From positions 22,720,777-22,784,776 of the forward strand of contig OU744727.1 of assembly GCA_916613615.1 (NCBI GenBank): DNA of 64,000 nt. The letters are read 5' to 3'. The notes under the pieces were generated by a model. The model was not told where the DNA came from. It was given only the letters and a program-made list of their open reading frames with translations, and made no database searches. The stretch is from Steromphala cineraria (taxonomy: Eukaryota > Mollusca > Gastropoda > Trochida > Trochidae). How positions within the stretch are numbered: the stretch's first letter is position 1; each line of letters begins with the position of its first letter. The position numbers and the translations under genes are program-made. This document shows positions 46,315 through 58,300 of the stretch, one piece after another.

Positions 46315-49300
46315 GTGTTGTTTTGTGTCAGGCTATGATAAGGTAACCATGGCGTCTGGAGGTATGCCTTATTCAAAGAAGGATTCGAAGCAGAGAAGTA
46401 ACTGGCAGAGGTCAACAAGTTACTCTGACAGGGATGATGCCCATAGTCTGAACAGTGTTCCTAATGATGTTCGCATTAACAACTGGGTAAGCTTAGGCGA
46501 CTTCTAGTCTTCTACAGTATCTGTTTCCTCCATAATCTTGTAAAAATTGTAATGATTGCAACTCATTCAACTGCATTAAGTGGATAATCAAGTGATAATG
46601 TTTTCATGTGTTTATTGTGAAACAGATCAAATCTTAATGTTTTTGAATTTAGAAGTTAGTAGGCCCTTAAGTCGGGATATCTATTACAAATTCTTTGATA
46701 TTATTTACAACTCAGATCTTGAGCGAGTAAATTAAGTGTGAAACTTATCAAGCATAAGAATATTTTGATTTTGATAATTCTGTTTGTTTAAACAGGATTT
46801 TTCGGATTGGAGACCTAATTCCCAATCTGTTGATGTCAAGCGTCGCAAAAAGTCCAAAGGTAATCCTGAACGTGAACGTGAACAGTCCCTTTCACTGGAT
46901 TCCCCGCCACACAGAGAAGGTGAAAAAAAGCAGAGAACACCATCTACATTTCCTAGAACAAGGATCACACCTTCTACTCCTACCCAACAAAGAGTTGCTT
47001 TGGAAAATCTTCGACAACAACTTACTTTCAGTGACATGGATGATGTTAGTATTATATTCAATTACTCTATTAGATATGTTAAACAAACCCTCAAATATTC
47101 TGGATTTCATAAAATATGCAGGGTGTTTACATTTCAGTTTATTTTTTATGAGAAAATATTCACCCTTGGATTGATAACATTGAAATGATATTTGCAAAAA
47201 GTGTCAAATATGAATGAAATGTCCCAGCAGTTATTCCAGTGATAGCTAGAAATAGTGTATGATGTAAACACACTTCAATCTTTGTTATATTCACTAACTG
47301 TTGATGTATAGGATTCACATATTGCAATTGTTATTGACTCGTGTCACTCATTTTCTTTCACATGCTTTTGATAATGTCTGGAAGTTTTATTACCTGCAAG
47401 TAAAATGTTAGAAAATTTACCCCATATTATCTACCTGTTTCCTTTCTTCTACAGCAATGCAGTACTGATGGAGAACCGAACAATGAAAGACTGTTGAACA
47501 CAAGGAAGAGACATGGCTCCAACTACTCAAGACGTGACACCGCCAGTCAAGGAGACAGCACTCACGGAGGCTCTGATAAAGCAGGTGGCAGCCACAGGGA
47601 GGTGAGGAGCAACAGAAATAACAACAGAGATGATACATCCTTAAAGGATGCGGGGGTACGTCAATGTCTTCTTGAGTTCAGGAATGAATAGGAGGGGAAA
47701 ATAGGATTTATTCAGATTTGTATGAATTCAATCTTGTTAAATGAGTTTGTATTTGTTGCCACAAAATGTTCTTTCCAAGTGAATATTAAGTTCAAGGTAA
47801 TATATCATTGACATTTTTTATTACAATTCAATAATCCAGTTTCTAAATATACAAGACTAGTATTATGATTACCCATTGCTTTCTGTCTATTGTGTTGATA
47901 TCCTCATTTTGATTTTGAGTATTAAAGGATGCATATTTATGAATAACCTTTTGTTACAGCCTGACAGTAACCAGATTGTAGGACGATTGATGCAGATTCG
48001 GGATTACATTAAGCAAGCCAACTCTATGATGGATAACCTAAGGAAGAGAGGAGACCCGGTAAGCTTCTGTTGTTTGTTGAAATAAGGGCTTCAGTTATTC
48101 AGACATTTCCAAACAGTGTTACACATTTATTAGTTTTGATAGTAAATATTGAACATTTTGTAAGCAGTTAAATCCATGCCAGAAATAAAACAGGATATGA
48201 GTCAAAATCCTGAATAGTCTAAGTATTAGGACATAAGAAAATGAATTTTAAAATATTATAAAACTCTTTTTATTTTACCATGTTGTGTTGGTTAAATATT
48301 GAAAATTCTAAACAAGAAAGATGCAAGCTTAACTCTAATTATTAATTATGTAGTTTAAAGAACTTTGACAGCCATAATTATTAGATGTCAATACTGCTAC
48401 CGAAATTTATGCTAAAATTTCCAAAAATGTAACTTTATCAAAGGCATATTTGATTATGGGATTAACTTAAATAAACAAATTGTTGAATTTGGATAAATAA
48501 AAATCAACATTTTTTGTTATTCATTATTTTCATCGAAGTTTTATGTTCAAATAATGAAAAAATATAGTTTGAAATGATTGAACTTTTCAACTATCTTCAG
48601 AAAAAACAACTTTTTTCATAAAATTTGTTATGTAATAACTCTTATTGTTAATCATTTATATTCTAAATTAGTTAAATTAATATATCTGGTTATTTGTTTG
48701 AAAAAATAACAATTTAGTGTAGGTGACAGTGATTGACATCATCAGTAGCAGTATTGACTGAAGTGGTGACAGTTTTGACATTCAAACTTATCCTAAATGA
48801 TTAATAGAAAGATAACTGAAAATGTTGAATTCATAACATATTAGCAAAAGCACATCTTAGAAATTGTTGTTAATTACAACACAAGACACTTTTACAACTA
48901 TATTCTTTTTTCAGTACAATGAAAAAGGGACCTAGTTGGTGGCAGTCTTGACTTTTATGGGTTCAAATCATCATAATTGCCTAGCATTCGGTGATAAGAT
49001 AAACATAACTCGGGGACATGGTTGAATATCAAAATACATTCAATAGCATACTGGTAACATTTGACAGCAAGTTTTTTGCATTACTTTTCATCATTGATGG
49101 TAGCAGTATTGACAACTATGGTAGCAGTATTGACAAATACAATTATCCTTTCCGTTAACTAGATAAAAACACAATTAAACCAATACATATAAAAGAACAA
49201 TTTTAAGTTAAAAACCATGAAACATCTGCAACAGGAACAATTAAAACAGTAGGTGTTTTTCATTACTTTTCTTTGTTTATACTATCCATGGTAGCAGTAT

Positions 49301-52300
49301 TGTCAACCACGGTGGCAGTATTGACAAACATAATTATCCTTTTGGTTGAACACATTGGAATGAGATCAAAGCTAACTATAAACCCATACATGCATGAAAA
49401 ACAGTTTAAAGTTTAAAACTATAAACATTGGCATTGGGAACAATTTGGACAGAATCTGTTTTGACATTATTACAATCGATAGTAGCAGTATTGACATACA
49501 TGGTATGGATTCACGACAATCATTTTTGTTAGCGACATGAAACATTCTCATTCACATATATATAATGTATATACCTGAGCAGTTTCTGATCTCTTTTGTT
49601 GTATCGTGAGCACTTGAGTATAACTCATCTAATTAAAGATCATTAGCTTCTGATGCTATAACTGATGATGAATGGATAGGACCACAATCCATTGTTGAAT
49701 TTAAGACTGTTAATCCCTTTATCAAGAATTTCAAACCATAATTCCTACATGTAAAATACCAGGTTAATTATTCTATGTGAATGCTGTGTACTTTCATAAA
49801 ATTGTTATCAAGATAAATGGCATCAACAAAATCATATATTACTCATTAAGGAAACATGTTGTCAATTCTGATAAAAAGGTTGTCACAACTGCTACTATGT
49901 TAGATGACAAAAAAGCTACAAAGAGTGTGAAAACAAATTTATCAAAACTTTAACAAACATCTAAAGACATTTCAGTTCAAGAAAAGGTGTTATAACCGAA
50001 AATTTATTTTATTCAACGTCATATTAAAGTGAAAATTTAAGATTAGTCAGTGATCACTGCAACCGGATATGTCAATACTGCTACTGCTATAACAATAACG
50101 AAGGATATCTTCCTTCAATTAATGTTACATTTTCTTTTTTAATGTTTTCAATTTAACTTCTTTTATCACGTTGGAACTCATGAAATTGAAACCCCTGAGT
50201 TTGATCAGGAACCAGTTGTAATTTGCATTATCTGAGGAATTGTCAACTACTGTCACCACTTTAGTCATAACTGCTACAAATTTTTTTTTCACATTTAACA
50301 AAAATTCAAAGAGGCTTTCCAATAAAAAAAACAAGTGAAAATCATCCCCATTAAAAATATTAAAAAAATAATAGATTTTCATTTATTTATTTCAGGACAG
50401 GTAAGTTATTTATTGATTATTTGATGAACTTGTCCATACTGTCACTATTCGTGTCAATACTGCTACCTGTCAAGATGAGTTTCAACCCTATCACACTAAT
50501 TTTGGGTATATTCATTTAAAAATATATATGTGCTTAATTCTGTCTAATAAAGGCTACATATAAACATACAATAAGAGCAAATCATCAAATTTCTGTTACT
50601 ACTATTAACAAATATGAAATAAATAGTCAATACTGCCACCATAAATGTCAAAACTGCCACTTTTCATCCGGAAGCAGTATTGACAGTAGCAGTTTTGACA
50701 TCCTTAGATGTAAATAATCAATAAAATGATAAATGATCCCTCAACACAGAAAAGCACATATCATGATAAGCATGTTCTTAACACACTTTAAACTATTCTA
50801 AGATTGAATTCCACATATATTCTATTACCCCTGAAATGTTGGTGACAGTGTTGACGCAAATAATTCATAGATCGATAGTTGTGTACACCTGATGTTTGAT
50901 TTTGATGAAACTTGGCAGGAACTGAAATTCAATGTCATGCCATTTTGAAGACATGCAGTTGTAGGTCCAGAAAAGGAAGTGACCTTTGCAACAGACTAAA
51001 TGAGTGTTTATTTTTTTCCAAACATTGGTCATGGTAGCAGTATTGACACATACTACTGTGACAGGTGTTCTGAACTACAAACACAAAAAAGGAAAAGTTA
51101 TTTTTCAGTTTTTAACTGTATATACCAAACCCCTTTTGTTACTGAATAACTTCACACAAACAGAATTTTTGAATTTCAAAGCAATTTGTCAGAAACTATA
51201 TGTAAAAGTTGTCTTTCTTGCTTTGGGACAGGCAAAATTTGATAAAATCACATCAAGAGTGATCTCTAAAAGTCAATATTTTTTATGAACAAATAAAAAA
51301 GGTTATGTGCTCTACTCAATTGATCTTGTTCCACATATTAGATCTAAAACATTATACTAAAACCAAATTAACAGTGAAAATTGATCATTGGACGGGAAAA
51401 TTGGACTATTCAGGATTTTGACTCATATATCTGGACAATTTCACTAATGTCACTGTCGATGTCAAAGGTTTTTGTAATGTTCAGGCTTAATGATCAGTCT
51501 TCAACTACATCATACTTCATCATTTCTGTGAACTCAATGGTTGCGGTTGCTTACCAAACCTGTGACCTGAAGTTGCCATAGATTCTTTCAAAGAAGAATC
51601 ATGTAAAGTTTTGCTACCTTTGAATCAAACTTCCTGTAACCAAACTGTACATTTCTTGAATTTCCTACTCTCCACATATTCTGGTTGTATTGTAGGGTGA
51701 TCTGCAGAAAGCCCGTAAATTGTCTCAGGTGATTACTTCACTCAAGGAACAAGAACTAACATCCATGGACAACTTGCAGAAGCTGTGGGTTAGTAACTTT
51801 GTTAATTTGTTTTGTGTTCGTTTGTTATAGAAATCTTGTAAGGAAGACTTGGAAAAGTTGAAAACCCTAATTGACAATCTGAAAGAGCAAGAGAGAGGTT
51901 ACATGGGCCTACTTCAGAGGACGCTGGTGAGTAAGGGAGATAACTGATTCTTTCTCATGACCTCTGCATCTCTCTAAAAAGATACTGTCGTCCTTTCTAC
52001 TTTTAAGATTTTGTTATGCCTGTTTGCATTTGAATTTTACTGGTTTCTTATTTTGTTCCAAAAATTTTTTTTTCATAACAATTTGTTGATTGATCTTCAA
52101 TGTAATACCATTTAGCTTTTATTTTATGTTTATTGATGAATTAAATTTGCAAGGAAAGGAAGTTTTCAGTTTTGAAGTATTCTTTCAAGGGTATTTAATC
52201 ATGAAAGCATAAGCAAATTATTATAGAATTAAGTCACTTTGTATTGAAGCAAGAAGTGTTCAAGTTATGACTTTTAGGTGATATTTGAATTGACATTTTA

Positions 52301-55300
52301 CCTTTTCAAGGCATTTTGTTGACATAGAGAACCTTTCCAATTGACAGGCTATTCGGGATGATGGCGGTTTACTTGAGAATGGGACTGCAGCACGTGCAGA
52401 GCGAGATGGGGGCGAGAAGAGAGACTCTGACGATACAGCTTCACTTGAACTTGATGTCGACACAGATGCTTCAGAAACAACTGTAAGTAAGAAAGTAAGA
52501 GAGACTAATTTTGTCTATCTTACTCACTTTATATACTCCTGCTGTACTGGTATTATGATGTTTTGCGTGGTTGGATATTTGGTTAGATTACAGACTTGAC
52601 AGGGGAATATGTTGTTTGGTAATCCTTCTGCTGTCTCCTACTATACATTTGGAGAAAAACATCGTTTTAATAATTTTGAAATCTTTATGTGGTATAACCT
52701 TAAGTGAGTGAGTTACTGTTTAGCGTTGTTTGGGCAATAATTCAGCAATTAACATTCGTACATAAAGTTTTACCAGTGTTAAAAGATACTCATAAATATT
52801 ACCCATCTACAGTCATGTGTTTGATGTATGAAAGAAGTGGAAACAAATGTTTGTCTGAACAGGATACTTCATCCATATCATAGTCAATCTACGACCTCAA
52901 GCTACATGACTGTTCCTTGAGCCTGGTACTGTCCTGTTGGTTGAGAAGTTATGACAATTGCTTAATTACTCACTAATTAACTTCTGTGTAGGAGAACACA
53001 CAGAGTTCCTCATCACGACCCAGGATAGAAGACAAGTTAGGGGTAGACACTGATGGAGAGGAGAGTGGAGAATCCAACACATCACTAGGAGAGTCTGAGA
53101 ACATGGACAACACTGTTATACCGGGACGGTCTGGACGTGGACAAACTGAGTGGATGGGTGTGGAGGACACTGAGGTACCTGCTTCGTCCCGTTACCTTTG
53201 ATTAAATCTAACACTGCTAGTTGCTGAAATATTGTCCAAGTGATGCTAAGCAATAACTCTCTCACTCGCTTGTTCATTTAATTCAAAGTCTTTTTGTGAT
53301 ATCTTGGCTACTGAATAAAGATTTGAGATCCTTTCTGAATTGAAGGGGTAATAGTTGTTTAGAAATTTGTACATAATATGAATTATTTTTCTTATCAGAT
53401 GAATGACAAGGAAGCATCAACAGCCCGACAAGGAGAACTTGAAAGTCTCCGAAGACAGGAAGAGTTGTTGAAAATTTTGGTGGATAAGCAAGAGCAGGTA
53501 ATTCATATACAGAATTTTCACAGAATGTCTCACTATCCTTACCAATTCATGTGTAGGCAAGAGACAAATATTTCAATTGTACAATTTTAGATTGTAAAAG
53601 ACAATTGGCTTCTTGATAGATTTATTCAGAACCATCTTTATTCCTTTTGATTAAATGAAATTGTATTGTTTACAGTTAAAAATGCTACAAGAACGCCAAG
53701 AAACACTGTTGACAATGAAGAGCACATGTGAAAAGAAACTGGCAGTTGCTTCAGCTAGTCATAAGGCTGGTAAGTGTGTTTTCACTTTGAAAATATATTT
53801 CTTCAATTCTTGATATGTACTTCTACTAGATTGTGTATTGTTGATAAACTAAAGTAAATGACTTGTGTACCTACAGTGGTTGATACGGAAGCAAAGGTGG
53901 CTGCACTACAGAACCCCTCAGGTGTAATGGAGACAGGGATGCAGGATGATATGGAGTCCAAATCTAACATTGTCGGGTATCCAGAGTCTGAAGCTGAGGA
54001 TGATGGAGATCTCAATGAGCTTGTGGAATTACGTCGTCATCTAAATCTCCTCAAGAATGAACTCAGAGATCAGGTAAATTGCCAAATAATGATTACCTTG
54101 TATATTGTTGAATAGCATTTAACTTCAGTGTTGTGAAGAAAAGAAAAATTGTGATTGTAATGGCAAATTTATGGAAAGGAGCATATAATCTTTCATTCAT
54201 TTGTCAATAGCTGGTATAGTTGTACAAGTCAAATCATGAACGTGTTTTGTTCATCATCTCATGCATGACCTGCTTGTTTTTTGCCCCCACCATGTCATGT
54301 TAAACATAAAAACATGTTAGCATGTCATGGAATACCATTATGCTAATGGTGTTTGACAAGCATTGCCTTTATGTTTATGATCTACAATTTCTTTATGTTT
54401 ATGATCTACAATGTCTTTTTGTTTATGTTCTTTCATGCATAAGACAACTTGCAATATTGATTATGTGTTTTTAATCAGCCAACGGAAGGTGTTGAACCTG
54501 AGGGAATGTCTCATGGAGAACAACTCTTACAAGACAAGCTTAGAGATCTCCAGGACAAGAAACAGAGAATGGATAGCCTGCTCAAGGAACTGCAAGGATT
54601 ACGTACATACAGGATGGATTTAATGAATGGTAAGATGTCTAGATGTACCTGTATGTCAAATTAAAGTTGAAGACATGCATTGAAAAAAAGAAAGATTTTT
54701 TTCTTTTAAATTAAATTCCTACTTTTGAGAGAAATGTAGAAGACAAGATGGTATACAAGAAACCTGTATGTTTTGTCTTACCGTAATAATTTTTCAGAGA
54801 ATGAAAATGAAGATGAGGTATCGGAAGATGCAGCTCCTGTAACCATTCCTCCCTTGCCAGAAATTGACCTGACAAATGTGTCACCTGAGGGTGCACAACA
54901 ACTGGAAGATGCTCAGGAGAAACTTACGTAAGTTGGATTTCATGTTTAGCTGACACAACTAAGTATCTTCTTATTTCTTATTTCGAACGTTATACAAATT
55001 ATTACAGATGGAATTGATTGCTCTTATCTTGTTATATCCTTGATTTGTTTGCTTTTTTTGGGAATGGTCAGTTTGATAAACATACCTCTTGTATAATGTT
55101 GAGGTTAACTAAATTGACGTTAGGCATCTCAAATAAGTTATTTCCTACTTCAGTAAGCTAAGAGAAGTTCGGGAGCGTCTGAACCAGCTACGAGACCTTG
55201 TCTCATACTACCAGACGGTGAAGGGAGAGAACGGAGAAGGTGAGGGGGCAGATCAGTCCTCTCAGGCAGCTTACAGTGATTTCGGACAGGACATCGACCC

Positions 55301-58300
55301 AGAAGCCATGTTAGCACAGTGAGTAGCAACCTTTCATCATTCTTTGTCATGGATTTTCCTCAGCAACAGTAAGATATCTTAAAATGTTTTTAATCAATGA
55401 AAGTAACTCTGTGGTGTTTTTGAAACAGATGAATGAAAGTTGTTAAGTAATGGCATGTGAGGTTTCCAGGATCGGTTGATTAAAGAGGTTTTAATGCTTT
55501 GTAAGGCAAAGATTGATTTGAACATTAGTGGTTTTTGCAATTTTCATTGTAAAAGTTATTTGGCAAGCTACAGGAGTTATTATGAAATAGCTTTTATGGT
55601 AGAATCCACATATTAAAAGTGCTGCTCAACATTAGAGTGGAATGCAATACTTACATGTTTTCCACTTTGCAGACTGCTGCAACAGTTGAATCCTGAAGCA
55701 AGTTCAATTCAAGAGATGGGAGAGCCTGCTGGTGGATCACAGCCAGCCATTAACCTACCACCCGGTCAACCAGACGAACACTCGGATGAGGAGAATGCTT
55801 CAGACACAGAATCAAACAAGGACTCTCAACTCTCTAGTTTAGGGCCCTGGGGAGATGATCCTGAGATCCAGGAAAAAGTCCAGTGAGTTGATCATTGTCC
55901 GTGATTAGTTGATGATTTCTGCTAAATCTTTTATGAATGGATTGGTCACATGCAAAATTGACAAGATTGATTTTTTTAGCAGATAGTTGCAATGTTGCTT
56001 AATGGGTTCCATGTAGTATAATTAAAGGAAATGTTAGGTTTTTTAAGGAAGCTGAAATAGGCTTGAAAAAATGCCAGTCCAAAGTGTCAATTCATGCTGC
56101 AATAAAGATTAACAAAAACGTTTATAACCAAGACCTCAAGTTTCCAGGTCCCAGCGTATGGACCACGATTTTTCATACACCAACTATAACCCTTTTCTTG
56201 TATACAGTCATATTTTTCACAATACTGATTTTTCAAGTTTCTCTATTTAGGAAGCTTCGTGCAGCCAAGGAGAAACTACGTCAACTACAAGATATTGTTG
56301 CGATGGTCCAGCAGTCTCCAAATGGTGTACCAGAGATGCCAGAAGGGATGATGGAACTGGCGGCGAGTGAAGAAGGGGAGGCTATCTCACAAGTCACTCA
56401 GCCAAATGAACACAACCTGTCTGTTAGTGAAGGGGAAGTTGTTGGACAGGAGAAAGATCAACGGTATGTAGAATTGTGATGCCTTGGAAATTTAATTATA
56501 CAAACTATTAGATAGAATAGAGCTCAAAATTTCCTTTTGGAAAATCTTCTTAATGAAAAAAGAGCTAACATTTAACCTTATTTTTAATTGGTACAATTAT
56601 TATCAGTAAACTAAGTATCATGAAATTCACAAAATACTGAGATATTTCCACAGGATCCCGAGTGTAAATTTTCTATTCTTTGAAATGCATTTAGTTCGCA
56701 ATATAAAGCAAATCTAAAAAAAAGAGTGTCTGTTGAAAACAAAACAAAAAAACAGATGATCATTAAACATTACCACTACATTCTTGCTGAGAAGACTGTA
56801 GGCAATTTTCCAGTAGGCATTAATAGGCGCCACCACTTTCTTCACTTAAAAGCCAAAATTAAATCACTCTCACTCTGAAGTGCTCTAAAAAGATAGTAAA
56901 CTGTTGTAAAGAAGTTTTGAAAGGCAAATTAAAATCATGTATACAACAATCTGATTTTACCTGCAGTGAGGAAGCAATGCAGATGGCCTCTATGCAACAA
57001 CAGCGTGATGAGCTTTTAAGTTTGAGAGAAGAGAGAGAAAGATTGATGGCTGTACATTCTGCGCTGCAAAGCCTACAGGACCAGTTTGAAATGGCAGTAA
57101 GTTAACCACTCCTGTAAACATGTCCTTTGATATCTATGTTATGTACCTAAGGGAGATGAGACATTACACCGTTAAAAAGATGCTTAATTATGTGCTGTTC
57201 CATTTCAGGAAAATGAGGAACCTGTTCCTAAAAGACAAGGCAAAGAGGGCCGGGGTCAGCCTAGTCAACCTATGGTAACATGTAGGTATCATCCTGATAA
57301 TCTAAAAAATATCTTTATCATTTGTGCTTGCTTGCCTTTTTGGGTTCATAGACATATTTTTCTAATGCATATCCCTTGTACCTTCAAAAGGTTGTTTAAC
57401 AATTTAACATTGCATTTTGAAAATTACACCTACAAGTCTTGACACATCCAAAAATAATATCTTTAGTTGCATCAAATGATGAGCTGTACAGCAAGATGAG
57501 AAAACAAAGAATCTTACGTGAAGAGTTGCGTCAGAAGAAGAAGGAACTTGAAGCCATTATGAAGAAGGACAGGAACAAGAAGCAATACTTCCGCAACCAA
57601 GACAACCACAGTGATACAGTCTCATACTCCACTGATGCTTTTGCGTAAGTAATTCAATTACATTTATTGTGTCATTATATTGACAAAATAAAGTTTCGTT
57701 ATAACCCCATCAGGAGTATATGGCGCTCTAGTCTTCAATACATATGTGTGTCCAAAAATGGTTTCCTTATCATAGCCAAAAAAGATATATGACTTGAAAA
57801 GTAAATAGAACTTGCAGACATAAAGGTAGTTGAGATCTATAATGTCTTTTTTTCCAGTGCTAGTGCAAGTGCTGATGCCACTATGGCAACATGGGGAGGA
57901 TCTACTGTTGACAACCTTGGAAGTATCACTGAAGATGAAGATGGCAACGATCCTGAAGCAGCACAAGAGGATGATGATGGTAGGTTTTATTCGGTAGGGA
58001 AATGTTCTTATACCCAGCCGCTTATGGCGGAAATATTGCCAAAGCAGCCCTAAACATTTTGTCCTTTGACATCTAAATTTTGCTGTTGATTTGAAGACAA
58101 ATGTCAAGCAGAGAAATCTACTGAATAGTATCTATACCCCCGCTATGACATAGTCGGAGGTACAAATGTATATACCACTCTGTGTGTCCGTCAAACGGAA
58201 GCAAATAACCTCATTCTAATTATAAAGCATTTAGTTGCCTGAATAGTTTAAAGAAATGGGTTATTTTTCAATTGCAGGATTCCCAAGTGATGGAATTGTT

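Noticed and set aside
46784..47188. Reading exon 2 of PCM1 as an independent 134-codon gene
   Set aside because: The conserved part ends exactly at a donor (47044), and what follows is intron sequence without homology.
47417..47638. Cysteine-rich minus-strand frame opposite PCM1 exon 3
   Set aside because: It is a shadow of the plus-strand exon; the plus reading joins in phase with neighbours.
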